DNA of 64,000 nucleotides from NCBI GenBank assembly GCA_947453195.1, contig CANGFO010000001.1, forward strand, positions 186,001 to 250,000, in the 5' to 3' direction. This document shows, one piece after another, positions 18,153 to 27,019 of this stretch. A program made the position numbers and the translations under genes. Within the stretch, counting starts at the first letter, position 1; each line of letters starts with the position of its first letter. The DNA comes from Flavobacteriaceae bacterium. GTDB taxonomy: Bacteria > Bacteroidota > Bacteroidia > Flavobacteriales > Flavobacteriaceae. The notes beneath the pieces are model-generated. The model worked only from the letters and a program-made list of their open reading frames with translations. It was not told the origin of the DNA and did not search any database.

Positions 18153-18476
18153 GATTTTAAGCGAATTAACAAACGAAAATACGATCAACCAATAAATTCA
18201 ACTTACTTTTTATTAAAGCACTAAAAGAAGCTTATTTACCGCTTATACTTTATTTATTATTACCCTTTTGATTATTTAATTCATTTTGTATTCTAATTTT
18301 ATATAGAGATTTTAAAATCTAGATATTTTCTAAACACTATCTATATACATAGGCCCTTAATAGAATAAAGAATTAAAATATCATTTGATCATTTCATTAA
18401 TTAAATTACCAAAGCTTTTAAGTAATATTATATAGATTTTAATAGAATATCTATTGAACAAGTAATAAGTTAAAAC
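18153..18476. other. AT-rich intergenic region without a recognisable gene
   Basis: About 320 bases between two facing terminators. It contains a 14-base palindrome (AGATTTTAAAATCT at 18307-18320) and several ATATAGA/AATATCTA pieces, but no ORF of note, tRNA-like fold or convincing promoter. I see no function. Confidence 0.6.
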
Positions 18477-18508
18477 AAAAAAAGCCGCTCATTTGAGCGG
18501 CTTTTTTT
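18477..18508 (-). terminator. Terminator of the lipoprotein/TonB operon
   Basis: Near-perfect inverted repeat (AAAAAAAGCCGCTCA with a 2-base centre), 16 bases beyond the stop of the DUF5689 gene. Read on the minus strand it ends in a run of seven T. Confidence 0.9.
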
Positions 18509-18524
18509 AAAATCTTAACTAAGA

Positions 18525-19835
18525 TTAATTTGCAGTAATCAATACATTATCTACTTCCCAAGTTGCCGCAGCAGAAGTGGTAGAAGTATATTTAAATGCT
18601 ACTCTAACGTTATTTTGGTTAGCTGCATATGTCGAAATATTAATTGGACCAGAATTTGTCCAAGCAAAATTACTATTTACTGGAGCTACAGTTGCAGGAA
18701 CTAAGGTCCAAGTTGCTGCAGAAGGAGCACCTCCTGTATAATTTGTAGAAATATAAACTTGAAGACTGTTACCAGTATATTTAGTAGCACTATCAAAAAT
18801 TAATTTCCCTAATGTTTTGTTTGTAAAATCAATACTTGGTGAAATCAACCAATCTTCGTTGTTTTTATTACCTCCAGCGTATCCTGAAATAGTTGCGCAA
18901 AAAGAAGGATTTCCATATGAACTGCCAGTCCATATTTCGTTTCCAACAACACTAACACTAGTCCAAGCACCAATTCCTGTTGTAAAATCCTCAATAAATT
19001 GACGAGCTCCAGGAAGGTGTAAATCATCAAATTTTCTCATCATAAATTGATAATCGGAATTATATTTTGTCATAACGCCACGAATACTTCCGCTTCCAGA
19101 AGGAACATTTTGAGATGAAAAAGTTGCATATTGACTAATTCTAATAATTTTTGGAGCACCACCATTTTGAGAATCTACAAAGGTATGGTTGGTAGCATAT
19201 CCACCAGAATTGATATCATATAGAGTTCTTCCAACAGAGCTTGAAGAAAATTGTACATTGTCAATTTCAATTAAAGTATTTTGGTTAACATCTAATATTC
19301 CATTAGCTAAAGACATATGTCTCAACAAGGCACTTTCATCAACAATTGTGTTTGATGGGAAAAGGTAATTTAAATAATCTGTAGGCTCAATTCCAGCAAT
19401 TCCAGAAGAAGTTGTAGCATCAGCAATTCCTATTTGCATAGATCCAAAAACTTTAGCTATTGCAAGACCTTTTAATTTAATGTACACTTTTCTTCCTGGT
19501 GTAAAACCATCTGCGAATAACATTGATTTATTTACGGAAACGCTAAATCCTATAGGAGTAGTTGTACCACCAGCAGGAATACTTTGAAATGAAATGGATT
19601 TATAGAAATTTCCATCTGCATCATTAGAAGTAACATATGCCTCAATAATATCATCTGCTGTATAAACTGTTGCAGTTGTTGTTACAGGAACTGCAGATAC
19701 CTGAATTGTAGGAGTTAATTCGTAGGTTTTAATAGCGGCATTTACATCCCAAACTTGTTTATCCGCGATAGAACAACTTCCAGCAAAAAAGAGTATCGTG
19801 ATAACAGCTACTATATTTAATAGATTTTTTTTCAT
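18525..19835 (-). CDS. DUF5689 / choice-of-anchor J lipoprotein
   Basis: The 436-residue product has a lipoprotein signal ending at ITILFFAGSC, so it should be lipidated at C21. Residues about 30-280 form a DUF5689 region, with ADDIIEAYVTSNDADGNFYK and PGRKVYIKLKGLAI; this strand pattern resembles the OB-fold domains found in some secreted nucleases. Residues about 285-436 form a choice-of-anchor J / cleaved-adhesin jelly roll ending in TWEVDNVLITAN. Surface exposure is likely but not proven. It is last in a three-gene run with the next lipoprotein (17 bases away) and a TonB receptor, suggesting it binds the receptor's substrate outside the cell. Confidence 0.85.
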   Translation of the reverse strand: MKKNLLNIVAVITILFFAGSCSIADKQVWDVNAAIKTYELTPTIQVSAVPVTTTATVYTADDIIEAYVTSNDADGNFYKSISFQSIPAGGTTTPIGFSVSVNKSMLFADGFTPGRKVYIKLKGLAIAKVFGSMQIGIADATTSSGIAGIEPTDYLNYLFPSNTIVDESALLRHMSLANGILDVNQNTLIEIDNVQFSSSSVGRTLYDINSGGYATNHTFVDSQNGGAPKIIRISQYATFSSQNVPSGSGSIRGVMTKYNSDYQFMMRKFDDLHLPGARQFIEDFTTGIGAWTSVSVVGNEIWTGSSYGNPSFCATISGYAGGNKNNEDWLISPSIDFTNKTLGKLIFDSATKYTGNSLQVYISTNYTGGAPSAATWTLVPATVAPVNSNFAWTNSGPINISTYAANQNNVRVAFKYTSTTSAAATWEVDNVLITAN

Positions 19836-19852
19836 TTTTATATTATTAATAA

Positions 19853-20455
19853 TTAATAAACAATTTTTACATTATCTACTTGATAAGCACCTGTTGAAGG
19901 GTTGATACCAGTATATTTGAAAGCAAAGTGTAGGGTTCCAGTATAGTATGATAAATCAATTTCCCCAGAATTTACATAGGCATAAGATGACGTAAAAGGA
20001 TAAGGTAATGTTGAATTATATGAAATTTTAGTCCAGTGAGAGGCACCAAAATTCCCGTTATAATCTTTAGAAACATATACTTCAAGACTATTGCTTGTAG
20101 ATGTTACATATTTATCATGGCAGGTTTGAAAAGATAAACTTTCTCCCTCATGTTGATCCATATCTATTGCTGGCGAAATTAACCAGCTAATATTTGCAGC
20201 ATCACCACTTCCATAAGCAGTTACAGTTGCATATCCATCACCTGCATAAACTCCACCCGACCATAATCTTGTTCCCATCTCGGCATAAGAGTTCCATCCT
20301 GCTGGTAAAGCAGTTCCGCCCGTATTGTCAAAATTTTCGGCAAAGTAAACTTGCTTTAAAGTAGGATAATCAATATCGCTACTTTTGGTACAACTTGAAA
20401 ATGCAGTTGCAATTAACGCTATAAAAATTAGTGTTTTAAACTGTAATGTTTTCAT
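19853..20455 (-). CDS. Choice-of-anchor J domain lipoprotein
   Basis: The 200-residue product has a lipoprotein signal (FIALIATAFSSC) and one choice-of-anchor J / MAM-like jelly roll occupying nearly all the mature chain, with AENFDNTGG, ALPAGWNSYA, SWLISPAIDMD and the closing YQVDNVKIVY. The domain resembles the C-terminal half of the next protein and the N-terminal domain of the giant adhesin. It lies between the TonB receptor gene (11 bases) and the DUF5689 gene (17 bases). Such small lipoproteins often help capture a substrate for a TonB receptor; that role is inferred from context only. Confidence 0.85.
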   Translation of the reverse strand: MKTLQFKTLIFIALIATAFSSCTKSSDIDYPTLKQVYFAENFDNTGGTALPAGWNSYAEMGTRLWSGGVYAGDGYATVTAYGSGDAANISWLISPAIDMDQHEGESLSFQTCHDKYVTSTSNSLEVYVSKDYNGNFGASHWTKISYNSTLPYPFTSSYAYVNSGEIDLSYYTGTLHFAFKYTGINPSTGAYQVDNVKIVY

Positions 20456-20466
20456 ATTTTTAATAA

Positions 20467-23268
20467 TTAAAAATTAATGTATAAGTTGATTAAGAAAGTT
20501 CTACCATACCCATAAAAATATTTAGATCCATAAACTGGATTAATTGTTGTTGCACCATTGCTAGGGTTTACATGCGGAGTATAATCTTGATCTAATTGTC
20601 TGTAATTGGCATTTCTTGCTTGCTCATAACCACCTGATTTATATTTAACATCTAAAAGGTTGTTGATGTTAGCAGTAAAACCTATTGTTGATTGGTTAAT
20701 TTTCCAAGATTTACCACCAATTAAGTTTATTAAAATGAAATCATTAAGTTTTTCTTGTTTTAATAATTCTTCTCCTCTAGTTGTATTTGCTCCAGCAAAT
20801 GGAACACCAATAGAGTATCGGTCATCATCATAAAAATGATCTGTTCTTGTAATAGGAGCTATATCTACATAGTTTCCACCAATATAATTGGCATTTGCTC
20901 CAATCCACCAAAATTTAGGATCTCTGTATTCTAAACCTACAGAAGCAGCTTGTTGTGGAGTTCCTGCTTGTCTATAATTTTTAAGCTTGGCATTTCCATA
21001 ATCTAACATAGGTTTAGTATTAGTTGCAGAAGCATTAGCATCAATATTAATTAATACATCCGGATTACTAGTGTAGATATATTCACCATAAGCAGCACTT
21101 GCTGTTACTTTAAGTGAAGAAGTAATTGGATATTCAGCTCCAAATTCTAATCCAATATTTCTTTTGTCAACACCTTTTAAAGTTTCTGCTACAAAGGAAC
21201 TACTACTAACTCCGTCTGCATAAAAATAACTTGTTTCAGATTGATTTTGGATTTGTGAAAAATAAGCAGTTAACCTAGTTTTAAATTTAGGGGCATTAAC
21301 AATATAACTAATATCTGCACTAGAAACAATTTCACTTTGAATACCATCTACCGCATTATTATTGATACGCGCATTATTAAACACATTTTTCATCCCAGGT
21401 GCTTTGGTCATATAAGCACCATTAATGCTTAAATATTGTCTTCCAGTTATTTTGTAGGTTAAACCACCTTTAAATCCAAAATTATCAAAAGTATATTTGT
21501 CACTTTTGCCAAATGAATTAGTTGGGTAATAACCATTTTTGTATAACCCTTCTCTTTGATATTCAGAACGAGAGAACGATTGAGTCATAAAAAAGTCAAT
21601 TTTTTTGTAAACAAATTTAAATTGGGTAAAAACATCAATGTTATTTGAAGTCAAATTATAATTATAACCAAAGGCATCACCAACACCTACCATACGGTTT
21701 GGATTATTTAAATCTTGTTGTTGTTGATCTGCACCAATTCCATAAAGTGTTTTATCAATAAAATAACTACCACCCAATAAATCCAACATGTTTTGGAAAT
21801 TATGTGATTTTAAATTTCTAAAGGTAAATCCACCATTAAAAATTATATTATCTGATAATTGCGAATTAATAATAGTGTTTGCAGTAAAGGTTTTATCATC
21901 TGTACGATCTTCATAAAGAGTGTAAACACTTTTACCATTTGGCTCATTCGCATTTATCATATGTTGCCAATTTAATTGACCATCAGCCAAAAAAGCTTGT
22001 TTATTTGCTTCAGCTTGATTCCAATCTGGTGTCCAAGCACCTGTTGTATTGTCATATAATGAAATTTCAAAACTTGGCATGTTATGAGAATAAGTAGGGT
22101 CTGGATTAGTAACTCCTTGATACGTTAATCTGCTGTTACCCACTTTACCAAATTGGTAGGAAACATTAGTATTAATGTTAGTTTTAGGACTAACTTTCCA
22201 GTAATCACTTAAAATAAATATTGGCTCTTCAACCGTTTTCATTCTAGAATTTCTTCTTTTACCATCCATGTAACCCCAGTACGAATTGTATTGAGACCCT
22301 TTTAAATCAATAACTTCTTGAGTATTTGGAGAGGTTTTCCCTTTAATATCTCTATCATAAATTGAAGTAAAGTTAATAGAGTGTTTTGAGTTGATTCTTT
22401 TTTCTACACTAGCCAAAAATGAATTGGCCGACATAGTAGTGCCTTCAAAATAGCCATCATCCCCAAATCTTCTAGAAGCAGAAACCGTGTAAGCCCATCC
22501 GTCTTTTCGCATTCCAGAAGAAGTAGTTCCCATTATTCTTCCATTATAATTGGTATTAGTCCCTGCCATAGAAATTCTATTCCCTGGACGGTATAATGAA
22601 GCTCTTGTGTTTATTTGATCTGTTCCTACAATTCCACCAAAAGCATAGTCTGATGGTGTAAGCCCTGTAGTAAATTCTTGATTTCGAGTTGCATCATTTA
22701 ATCCTCCCCAGTTACTATATTGTGGTCTTCCATCATATGCTTTATTCATGATGATTCCGTTAATCAAGGTTGTGCCATATTCACTATCTAAACCACGAAG
22801 TCTAAAGTGCGCTGCACCCCAATTAAAAGCAACTGCCTGATTAAATACATCTCTAGATGCTTGAAGTAAGCTAGAAGTACTCTCAGAGCCGCTGTTATCG
22901 TCTCCAAGATCGTTATCATTAATAGAAACTAAATTAATTTGTTGCTCTTGAGTAATATCTTCCTCAATTACTACTACGCCCAAATCTAAATTTTGACCTT
23001 TTACCACTTCAACTGACAACAATTGGTCTTTGTATCCAGCGCTTTTTATTGCTACTAAATGACTACCTTCGGAAACATCTTTAAAAGCAAATTTTCCTAA
23101 GGAATCGGTGATTTCTGTTAAACTACTGTTTTGGACAGTTACAACAACATCTTGCAATGGTTTTTGCGTTTTTGAATCTACCACTTTCCCTGAAATACCA
23201 GAGCCAGACTGAGCAAAAACAAAACACACTTGCATCACAAATAACAAACTAATGACAAGTTTTTTCAT
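20467..23268 (-). CDS. TonB-dependent outer-membrane receptor
   Basis: The 933-residue product has a signal peptide (ending VCFVFAQ), an N-terminal carboxypeptidase-regulatory-like domain (about 25-110; SGKVVDSKTQKPLQDVVV), a plug domain (about 120-240; HFRLRGLDSEYGTTLINGI) and a large beta-barrel ending in TFLINLYINF with a terminal phenylalanine. It should import a substrate with energy from TonB-ExbBD. It heads an operon with two surface lipoproteins rather than with a SusD homologue. A divergent gene encodes a secreted nuclease or phosphatase, so a nucleic acid or phosphate-containing substrate is my inference. Confidence 0.92.
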   Translation of the reverse strand: MKKLVISLLFVMQVCFVFAQSGSGISGKVVDSKTQKPLQDVVVTVQNSSLTEITDSLGKFAFKDVSEGSHLVAIKSAGYKDQLLSVEVVKGQNLDLGVVVIEEDITQEQQINLVSINDNDLGDDNSGSESTSSLLQASRDVFNQAVAFNWGAAHFRLRGLDSEYGTTLINGIIMNKAYDGRPQYSNWGGLNDATRNQEFTTGLTPSDYAFGGIVGTDQINTRASLYRPGNRISMAGTNTNYNGRIMGTTSSGMRKDGWAYTVSASRRFGDDGYFEGTTMSANSFLASVEKRINSKHSINFTSIYDRDIKGKTSPNTQEVIDLKGSQYNSYWGYMDGKRRNSRMKTVEEPIFILSDYWKVSPKTNINTNVSYQFGKVGNSRLTYQGVTNPDPTYSHNMPSFEISLYDNTTGAWTPDWNQAEANKQAFLADGQLNWQHMINANEPNGKSVYTLYEDRTDDKTFTANTIINSQLSDNIIFNGGFTFRNLKSHNFQNMLDLLGGSYFIDKTLYGIGADQQQQDLNNPNRMVGVGDAFGYNYNLTSNNIDVFTQFKFVYKKIDFFMTQSFSRSEYQREGLYKNGYYPTNSFGKSDKYTFDNFGFKGGLTYKITGRQYLSINGAYMTKAPGMKNVFNNARINNNAVDGIQSEIVSSADISYIVNAPKFKTRLTAYFSQIQNQSETSYFYADGVSSSSFVAETLKGVDKRNIGLEFGAEYPITSSLKVTASAAYGEYIYTSNPDVLINIDANASATNTKPMLDYGNAKLKNYRQAGTPQQAASVGLEYRDPKFWWIGANANYIGGNYVDIAPITRTDHFYDDDRYSIGVPFAGANTTRGEELLKQEKLNDFILINLIGGKSWKINQSTIGFTANINNLLDVKYKSGGYEQARNANYRQLDQDYTPHVNPSNGATTINPVYGSKYFYGYGRTFLINLYINF

Positions 23269-23328
23269 AAATTTATTTAAATTAATTTTTTCTTACTACT
23301 GTAGTCTTAATAAAAACTTAACAGCCTA

Positions 23329-23336
23329 CAAATGTA
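23329..23336 (-). promoter_or_regulatory. -7 box for the TonB receptor operon
   Basis: On the minus strand TACATTTG matches TAnnTTTG, about 60 bases before the receptor ATG at 23268. It sits back to back with a plus-strand box at 23357. Confidence 0.4.
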
Positions 23337-23356
23337 CATTATTTTAATAAAAATAG

Positions 23357-23364
23357 TACTTTTG
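23357..23364 (+). promoter_or_regulatory. -7 box for the secreted nuclease gene
   Basis: TACTTTTG matches TAnnTTTG, 44 bases before the ATG at 23409. The two divergent boxes are 20 bases apart, so the genes could be controlled together. Confidence 0.4.
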
Positions 23365-23408
23365 GTGAAAAGTTTGTAAAAACTTGACATTAAATTAATA
23401 TACAAATT

Positions 23409-24536
23409 ATGAAATTAAAAACCTTTTTTGGTCTCCTACTTACATTGTTAGTGATGCAAAGAGCCAACGCTCAAGCAAAAAGCTATAATTTACATACCGT
23501 TGCATTTTATAATTTTGAAAATTTATTTGATACAATAAATGACCCAAAAATTATTGATGAAGAATGGTTGCCTAATGGAGCCCAAAATTGGACCTCAAAA
23601 AAATACAATCAAAAACTTGAAAATTTAGCAAGAGTATTATCTGAAATCGGAACGGGTTCAATCCAAGATAAAAAAAATCCAAATTCCCCAACGCTAATTG
23701 GAGGTGCCGAAATTGAAAATCGCGGTGTTCTCGAAGATTTAATAAAACAACCTAAATTGGCAGTTTCAGATTATGGAATTGTACATTTTGATTCTCCCGA
23801 CCATAGAGGAATAGATGTCGCACTATTGTACCAAAAGAAACATTTTAAAGTAACGAGCGCTATTAATATTCCATTGATTATTTATAAAAAACAATTAAAC
23901 CTTTCGGCTAAAAAGAAAAATGAAGTTGATGATGCCTCTGATGATAAATCGGAAGTAGAATTGAACTCAGAAAGAGTTTATACCAGAGATCAGTTACTAG
24001 TTACCGGATTTTTAGATGGAGAAGAAGTAAATGTTATTGTAAACCACTGGCCATCACGCTCTGGAGGAGAAAAGAAAAGCTCTCCTTTTAGAGAAGCTGC
24101 CGGAGCTTTAAATAGAAAAATCATAGACTCTTTAGTGAAAATTAATCCAAATGCTAAAATTATTACCATGGGCGACTTGAACGATGGTTCATACAATCGT
24201 AGTGTAAAGGTAGCTTTAGGAGCCAAACTTAAAAAAACGGAATTGACTGCCACTGGAGATATTTACAACCCATTTGAGCAAATGGCAATTGAAGGAAATG
24301 CTTCCTTATTTTACAGAGATGCCGGTGATATCTTTGATCAAATTATGGTGTCTCAACAATTTACCCTTCCAGAATACAATTCATTTAGATATTGGAAAGC
24401 AGGAATCTATAACATGCCCTATATGATTCAAACCACCGGACAATATAAAGGATATCCACTTCGACATTCTATAAACGAAGTCGGCTTTAGCGACCACTTT
24501 CCGGTGTATATTTACCTCATCAAACAAATAAAATAA
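23409..24536 (+). CDS. Secreted endonuclease/exonuclease/phosphatase family protein
   Basis: The 375-residue product has a signal peptide (FFGLLLTLLVMQRANAQA), so it acts outside the cytoplasm. The EEP fold motifs appear in order: VAFYNFENLFD (metal-site Asn), IGGAEIENR (catalytic-type Glu), DHRGIDVALLY, VNHWPSRSGG, ITMGDLNDG and the terminal SDHFPVYIYL (Asp-His pair). Members cleave DNA, RNA or phosphate esters; the exact substrate cannot be read from sequence. It is divergent from the TonB receptor and lipoprotein operon, which suggests it releases the substrate that they bind and import. Confidence 0.9.
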   Translation: MKLKTFFGLLLTLLVMQRANAQAKSYNLHTVAFYNFENLFDTINDPKIIDEEWLPNGAQNWTSKKYNQKLENLARVLSEIGTGSIQDKKNPNSPTLIGGAEIENRGVLEDLIKQPKLAVSDYGIVHFDSPDHRGIDVALLYQKKHFKVTSAINIPLIIYKKQLNLSAKKKNEVDDASDDKSEVELNSERVYTRDQLLVTGFLDGEEVNVIVNHWPSRSGGEKKSSPFREAAGALNRKIIDSLVKINPNAKIITMGDLNDGSYNRSVKVALGAKLKKTELTATGDIYNPFEQMAIEGNASLFYRDAGDIFDQIMVSQQFTLPEYNSFRYWKAGIYNMPYMIQTTGQYKGYPLRHSINEVGFSDHFPVYIYLIKQIK

Positions 24537-24541
24537 TATTT

Positions 24542-24567
24542 AAAGGTTAGCTATGCTAACCTTTTTT
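24542..24567 (+). terminator. Terminator after the nuclease gene
   Basis: Ten-base stem (AAAGGTTAGC and complement) around a TAT loop, ending in six T, directly after the stop codon at 24536. Confidence 0.85.
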
Positions 24568-24575
24568 ATTTTTAG

Positions 24576-24583
24576 TAACTTCG
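24576..24583 (+). promoter_or_regulatory. Variant -7 box for the 3-hydroxyanthranilate dioxygenase gene
   Basis: TAACTTCG differs from TAnnTTTG at one position and lies 13 bases before the ATG. Weak evidence. Confidence 0.3.
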
Positions 24584-24596
24584 TAAAAAATAAGTT

Positions 24597-25145
24597 ATGG
24601 CAACTCCAAAACCATTTAACCTTTCCAATTGGATTGAGCAAAACCGACATTTATTAGTTCCTCCCGTAGGGAATAAAAATATTTATGTAGACTCAGGCGA
24701 TTATATTGTTATGATAGTTGCCGGACCCAATGCCCGCAAAGATTATCATTACAACGAAACCGAAGAATTGTTTTATCAACTGGAAGGTGACATCACGGTT
24801 TTTATTCAAGAAGAAGGGCAAAAAAAGGCCATGCATTTATCGGCAGGCGATATGTTCTTACTCCCTGCTAAAACACCTCATTCACCAAGCCGAACCAAAA
24901 ATTCAATTGGTCTAGTAATTGAAAGAAAACGCGCCGGAAAAGGTTTTACCGATGGCCTACTTTGGTTCTGTGAAAATTGCAACCATAAATTACACGAAGC
25001 TTACTTTGAGTTGCACGATATTGAAAATGATTTTCTTTCACATTTCAAAGAATTCTATAATTCTCAAGAAAAACGCACTTGCAAGCAATGCGGCACAGTT
25101 ATGGAAGCCAATCCTGCTTTTGCAATAAAAGAAAACCAATCTTAA
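24597..25145 (+). CDS. nbaC: 3-Hydroxyanthranilate 3,4-dioxygenase
   Basis: The enzyme opens the ring of 3-hydroxyanthranilate in the kynurenine pathway, leading to quinolinate/NAD or further breakdown. The 182-residue cupin carries the iron ligands H51, E57 and H95 (DYHYNETEEL; TPHSP). It also has the rubredoxin-like second metal site C125, C128, C162 and C165 (FCENC; TCKQC). These numbers match those I recall for the Cupriavidus metallidurans enzyme. It has its own terminators on both sides. A tryptophan 2,3-dioxygenase gene 18 kb away supports a kynurenine route in this organism. Confidence 0.95.
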   Translation: MATPKPFNLSNWIEQNRHLLVPPVGNKNIYVDSGDYIVMIVAGPNARKDYHYNETEELFYQLEGDITVFIQEEGQKKAMHLSAGDMFLLPAKTPHSPSRTKNSIGLVIERKRAGKGFTDGLLWFCENCNHKLHEAYFELHDIENDFLSHFKEFYNSQEKRTCKQCGTVMEANPAFAIKENQS

Positions 25146-25157
25146 TTCAACAATTTG

Positions 25158-25194
25158 GTCAGCCTGAGCTTGTCGAAGGCTAGTAGCCAATCCA
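25158..25194. repeat. REP-like intergenic sequence
   Basis: The segment contains CAGCCTGAGCTTGTCGAAGG followed by the small palindrome GGCTAGTAGCC. The CTTCGACAAGCTCAG core is one I recall as a dispersed repeat in many bacterial genomes, including Bacteroidetes. It is seen once here, so repeat status is inferred. Confidence 0.45.
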
Positions 25195-25242
25195 GCTCTA
25201 CATTTCAAGACCTCAAAAAAAAAGTACTATTTCTAAAGTTTT

Positions 25243-25271
25243 AAAAAGAGCTTCCTTATGGGCGCTTTTTT
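25243..25271 (+). terminator. Possible imperfect terminator
   Basis: AAAAAGAGC, TTCC, a TTAT loop, then GGGCGC and six T form an interrupted hairpin about 100 bases after the dioxygenase stop. The rest of the 25146-25396 gap holds a REP-like piece and an AT-rich leader. Confidence 0.5.
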
Positions 25272-25352
25272 AATACAAGAAATCGGTGCTTTTTTTCCTG
25301 CAGGCTTTCCATTTCTATCTGGGCTAATTATCAATAATTCAAAATAATCCAC

Positions 25353-25360
25353 TATTTTTG
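25353..25360 (+). promoter_or_regulatory. -7 box for the aldehyde dehydrogenase gene
   Basis: TATTTTTG matches TAnnTTTG, 36 bases before the ATG at 25397. No -33 element is evident. Confidence 0.4.
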
Positions 25361-25396
25361 TTTAAAATTTAAAAAGAACAAACTAAAAAATATACA

Positions 25397-26950
25397 ATGG
25401 CAACAATTGCACAACAATTCGGAATGGTCGAAGCGCTAGAAATTTTAGGCGTAAAAGCTATTAATGAAGGCACATCAACCGGAAACAATCATTTTTCTAA
25501 CGGATCAATTATTGAAAGCTACTCTCCTGTAGACGGTCAATTAATTGCAAAAGTAAAAACTACCACTCCAGAAGATTACGAAAAAGTAATGCAAACTGCT
25601 TCAGAAGCATTCAAAACATTCCGATTGATGCCAGCTCCAAAAAGAGGAGAAATTGTACGTCAGTTTGGAGAAAAATTAAGAAAATATAAGGAGCCTCTAG
25701 GTAAATTGGTTTCTTACGAAATGGGGAAATCCCTACAAGAAGGTTACGGTGAAGTTCAAGAAATGATTGACATTTGTGATTTTGCTGTTGGATTATCGCG
25801 ACAATTACATGGGTTAACTATGCACTCAGAGCGTCCTGGCCACCGTATGTACGAACAATACCACCCATTAGGAATTGTAGGAATTATTTCTGCATTCAAC
25901 TTCCCAGTTGCGGTTTGGTCTTGGAATACTGCCTTAGCATGGATTTGTGGTGATGTTTGCGTTTGGAAACCATCTGAAAAAACACCGCTATGTGGAATCG
26001 CTTGTCAAAATATCATCGCCGAAGTATTAAAAGAAAACAACCTTCCAGAAGGAATTTCATGTTTAATTAATGGCGATTATAAAGTGGGAGAATTAATGAC
26101 GCATGACAAACGTGTTCCTTTAGTTTCGGCTACTGGTTCTACAAGAATGGGTAAAATTGTAGCACAAGCTTGTGCGGCAAGATTAGGAAATTCATTATTA
26201 GAGTTAGGTGGAAACAATGCCATTATTGTTACTCCTGATGCCGATATTAAAATGACCGTTATCGGAGCCGTTTTTGGTGCTGTAGGAACTGCAGGACAAA
26301 GATGTACTTCAACAAGAAGACTTATTATTCACGAAAGTATTTACGATAAAGTAAGAGATGCAATTGTAGGAGCTTACGGGCAATTACGAATAGGGAATCC
26401 TTTAGATCAAAACAATCATGTGGGACCACTTATTGATACACAAGCAGTTCAATTGTACCAACAGGCATTAAAAAAAGTAGTTGCCGAAGGCGGAAAAATA
26501 TTAGTTGAAGGCGGCGTACTTTCAGGTGAAGGTTATGAAAGCGGTTGTTATGTAAAACCAGCTATTGCTGAAGCAAAAAATGAATTTGAAATTGTGCAAC
26601 ACGAAACTTTTGCTCCGGTATTGTATTTATTAAAATATTCGGGTGATGTACACGATGCAATTGCTATTCAAAATGGCGTTGCTCAAGGATTATCTTCTGC
26701 AATTATGACCAATAATCTTCGCGAAGCAGAAGCATTTTTATCCGTTGCAGGTTCTGATTGCGGAATTGCAAATGTAAATATCGGAACTTCTGGCGCTGAA
26801 ATTGGAGGTGCTTTTGGAGGAGAAAAAGAAACAGGTGGTGGCCGTGAATCGGGTTCAGATGCTTGGAAAGTGTATATGAGAAGACAAACAAATACTATTA
26901 ATTATACTACAAGCTTGCCTTTAGCTCAAGGAATCAAATTTGATTTGTAG
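25397..26950 (+). CDS. ALDH7-family aldehyde dehydrogenase
   Basis: The 517-residue NAD(P)-dependent dehydrogenase has the catalytic Glu E269 in LLELGGNN and the catalytic Cys C303 in GQRCTSTRR. The ISAFNFPVAVW and PSEKTP motifs of the cofactor site are present, as is the C-terminal GGAFGGEKETGGGRESGSDAW. LLELGGNNAII and GQRCTSTRR resemble the antiquitin (ALDH7) group, whose members oxidise alpha-aminoadipate semialdehyde (equivalently L-piperideine-6-carboxylate) in lysine breakdown. That substrate is likely but not certain. It is a single-gene unit with its own promoter box and a shared bidirectional terminator. Confidence 0.88.
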   Translation: MATIAQQFGMVEALEILGVKAINEGTSTGNNHFSNGSIIESYSPVDGQLIAKVKTTTPEDYEKVMQTASEAFKTFRLMPAPKRGEIVRQFGEKLRKYKEPLGKLVSYEMGKSLQEGYGEVQEMIDICDFAVGLSRQLHGLTMHSERPGHRMYEQYHPLGIVGIISAFNFPVAVWSWNTALAWICGDVCVWKPSEKTPLCGIACQNIIAEVLKENNLPEGISCLINGDYKVGELMTHDKRVPLVSATGSTRMGKIVAQACAARLGNSLLELGGNNAIIVTPDADIKMTVIGAVFGAVGTAGQRCTSTRRLIIHESIYDKVRDAIVGAYGQLRIGNPLDQNNHVGPLIDTQAVQLYQQALKKVVAEGGKILVEGGVLSGEGYESGCYVKPAIAEAKNEFEIVQHETFAPVLYLLKYSGDVHDAIAIQNGVAQGLSSAIMTNNLREAEAFLSVAGSDCGIANVNIGTSGAEIGGAFGGEKETGGGRESGSDAWKVYMRRQTNTINYTTSLPLAQGIKFDL

Positions 26951-26967
26951 TTTTAAATAGATTAGAT

Positions 26968-27000
26968 AAAAAAAGCGTCCTTAATCGGGACGCTTTTTTT
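26968..27000. terminator. Bidirectional terminator
   Basis: AAAAAAAGCGTCC, a TTAATCG loop, GGACGCTTTTTTT. It lies 18 bases after the aldehyde dehydrogenase stop and 20 bases from the convergent phnA stop. Confidence 0.9.
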
Positions 27001-27019
27001 ATTTATGGTAAGGTATAAC

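Noticed and set aside
18153..18476. Possible RNA gene in the long gap after the adhesin operon
   Set aside because: No promoter plus structure could be put together; it lies between two facing terminators and is low-complexity AT-rich DNA.
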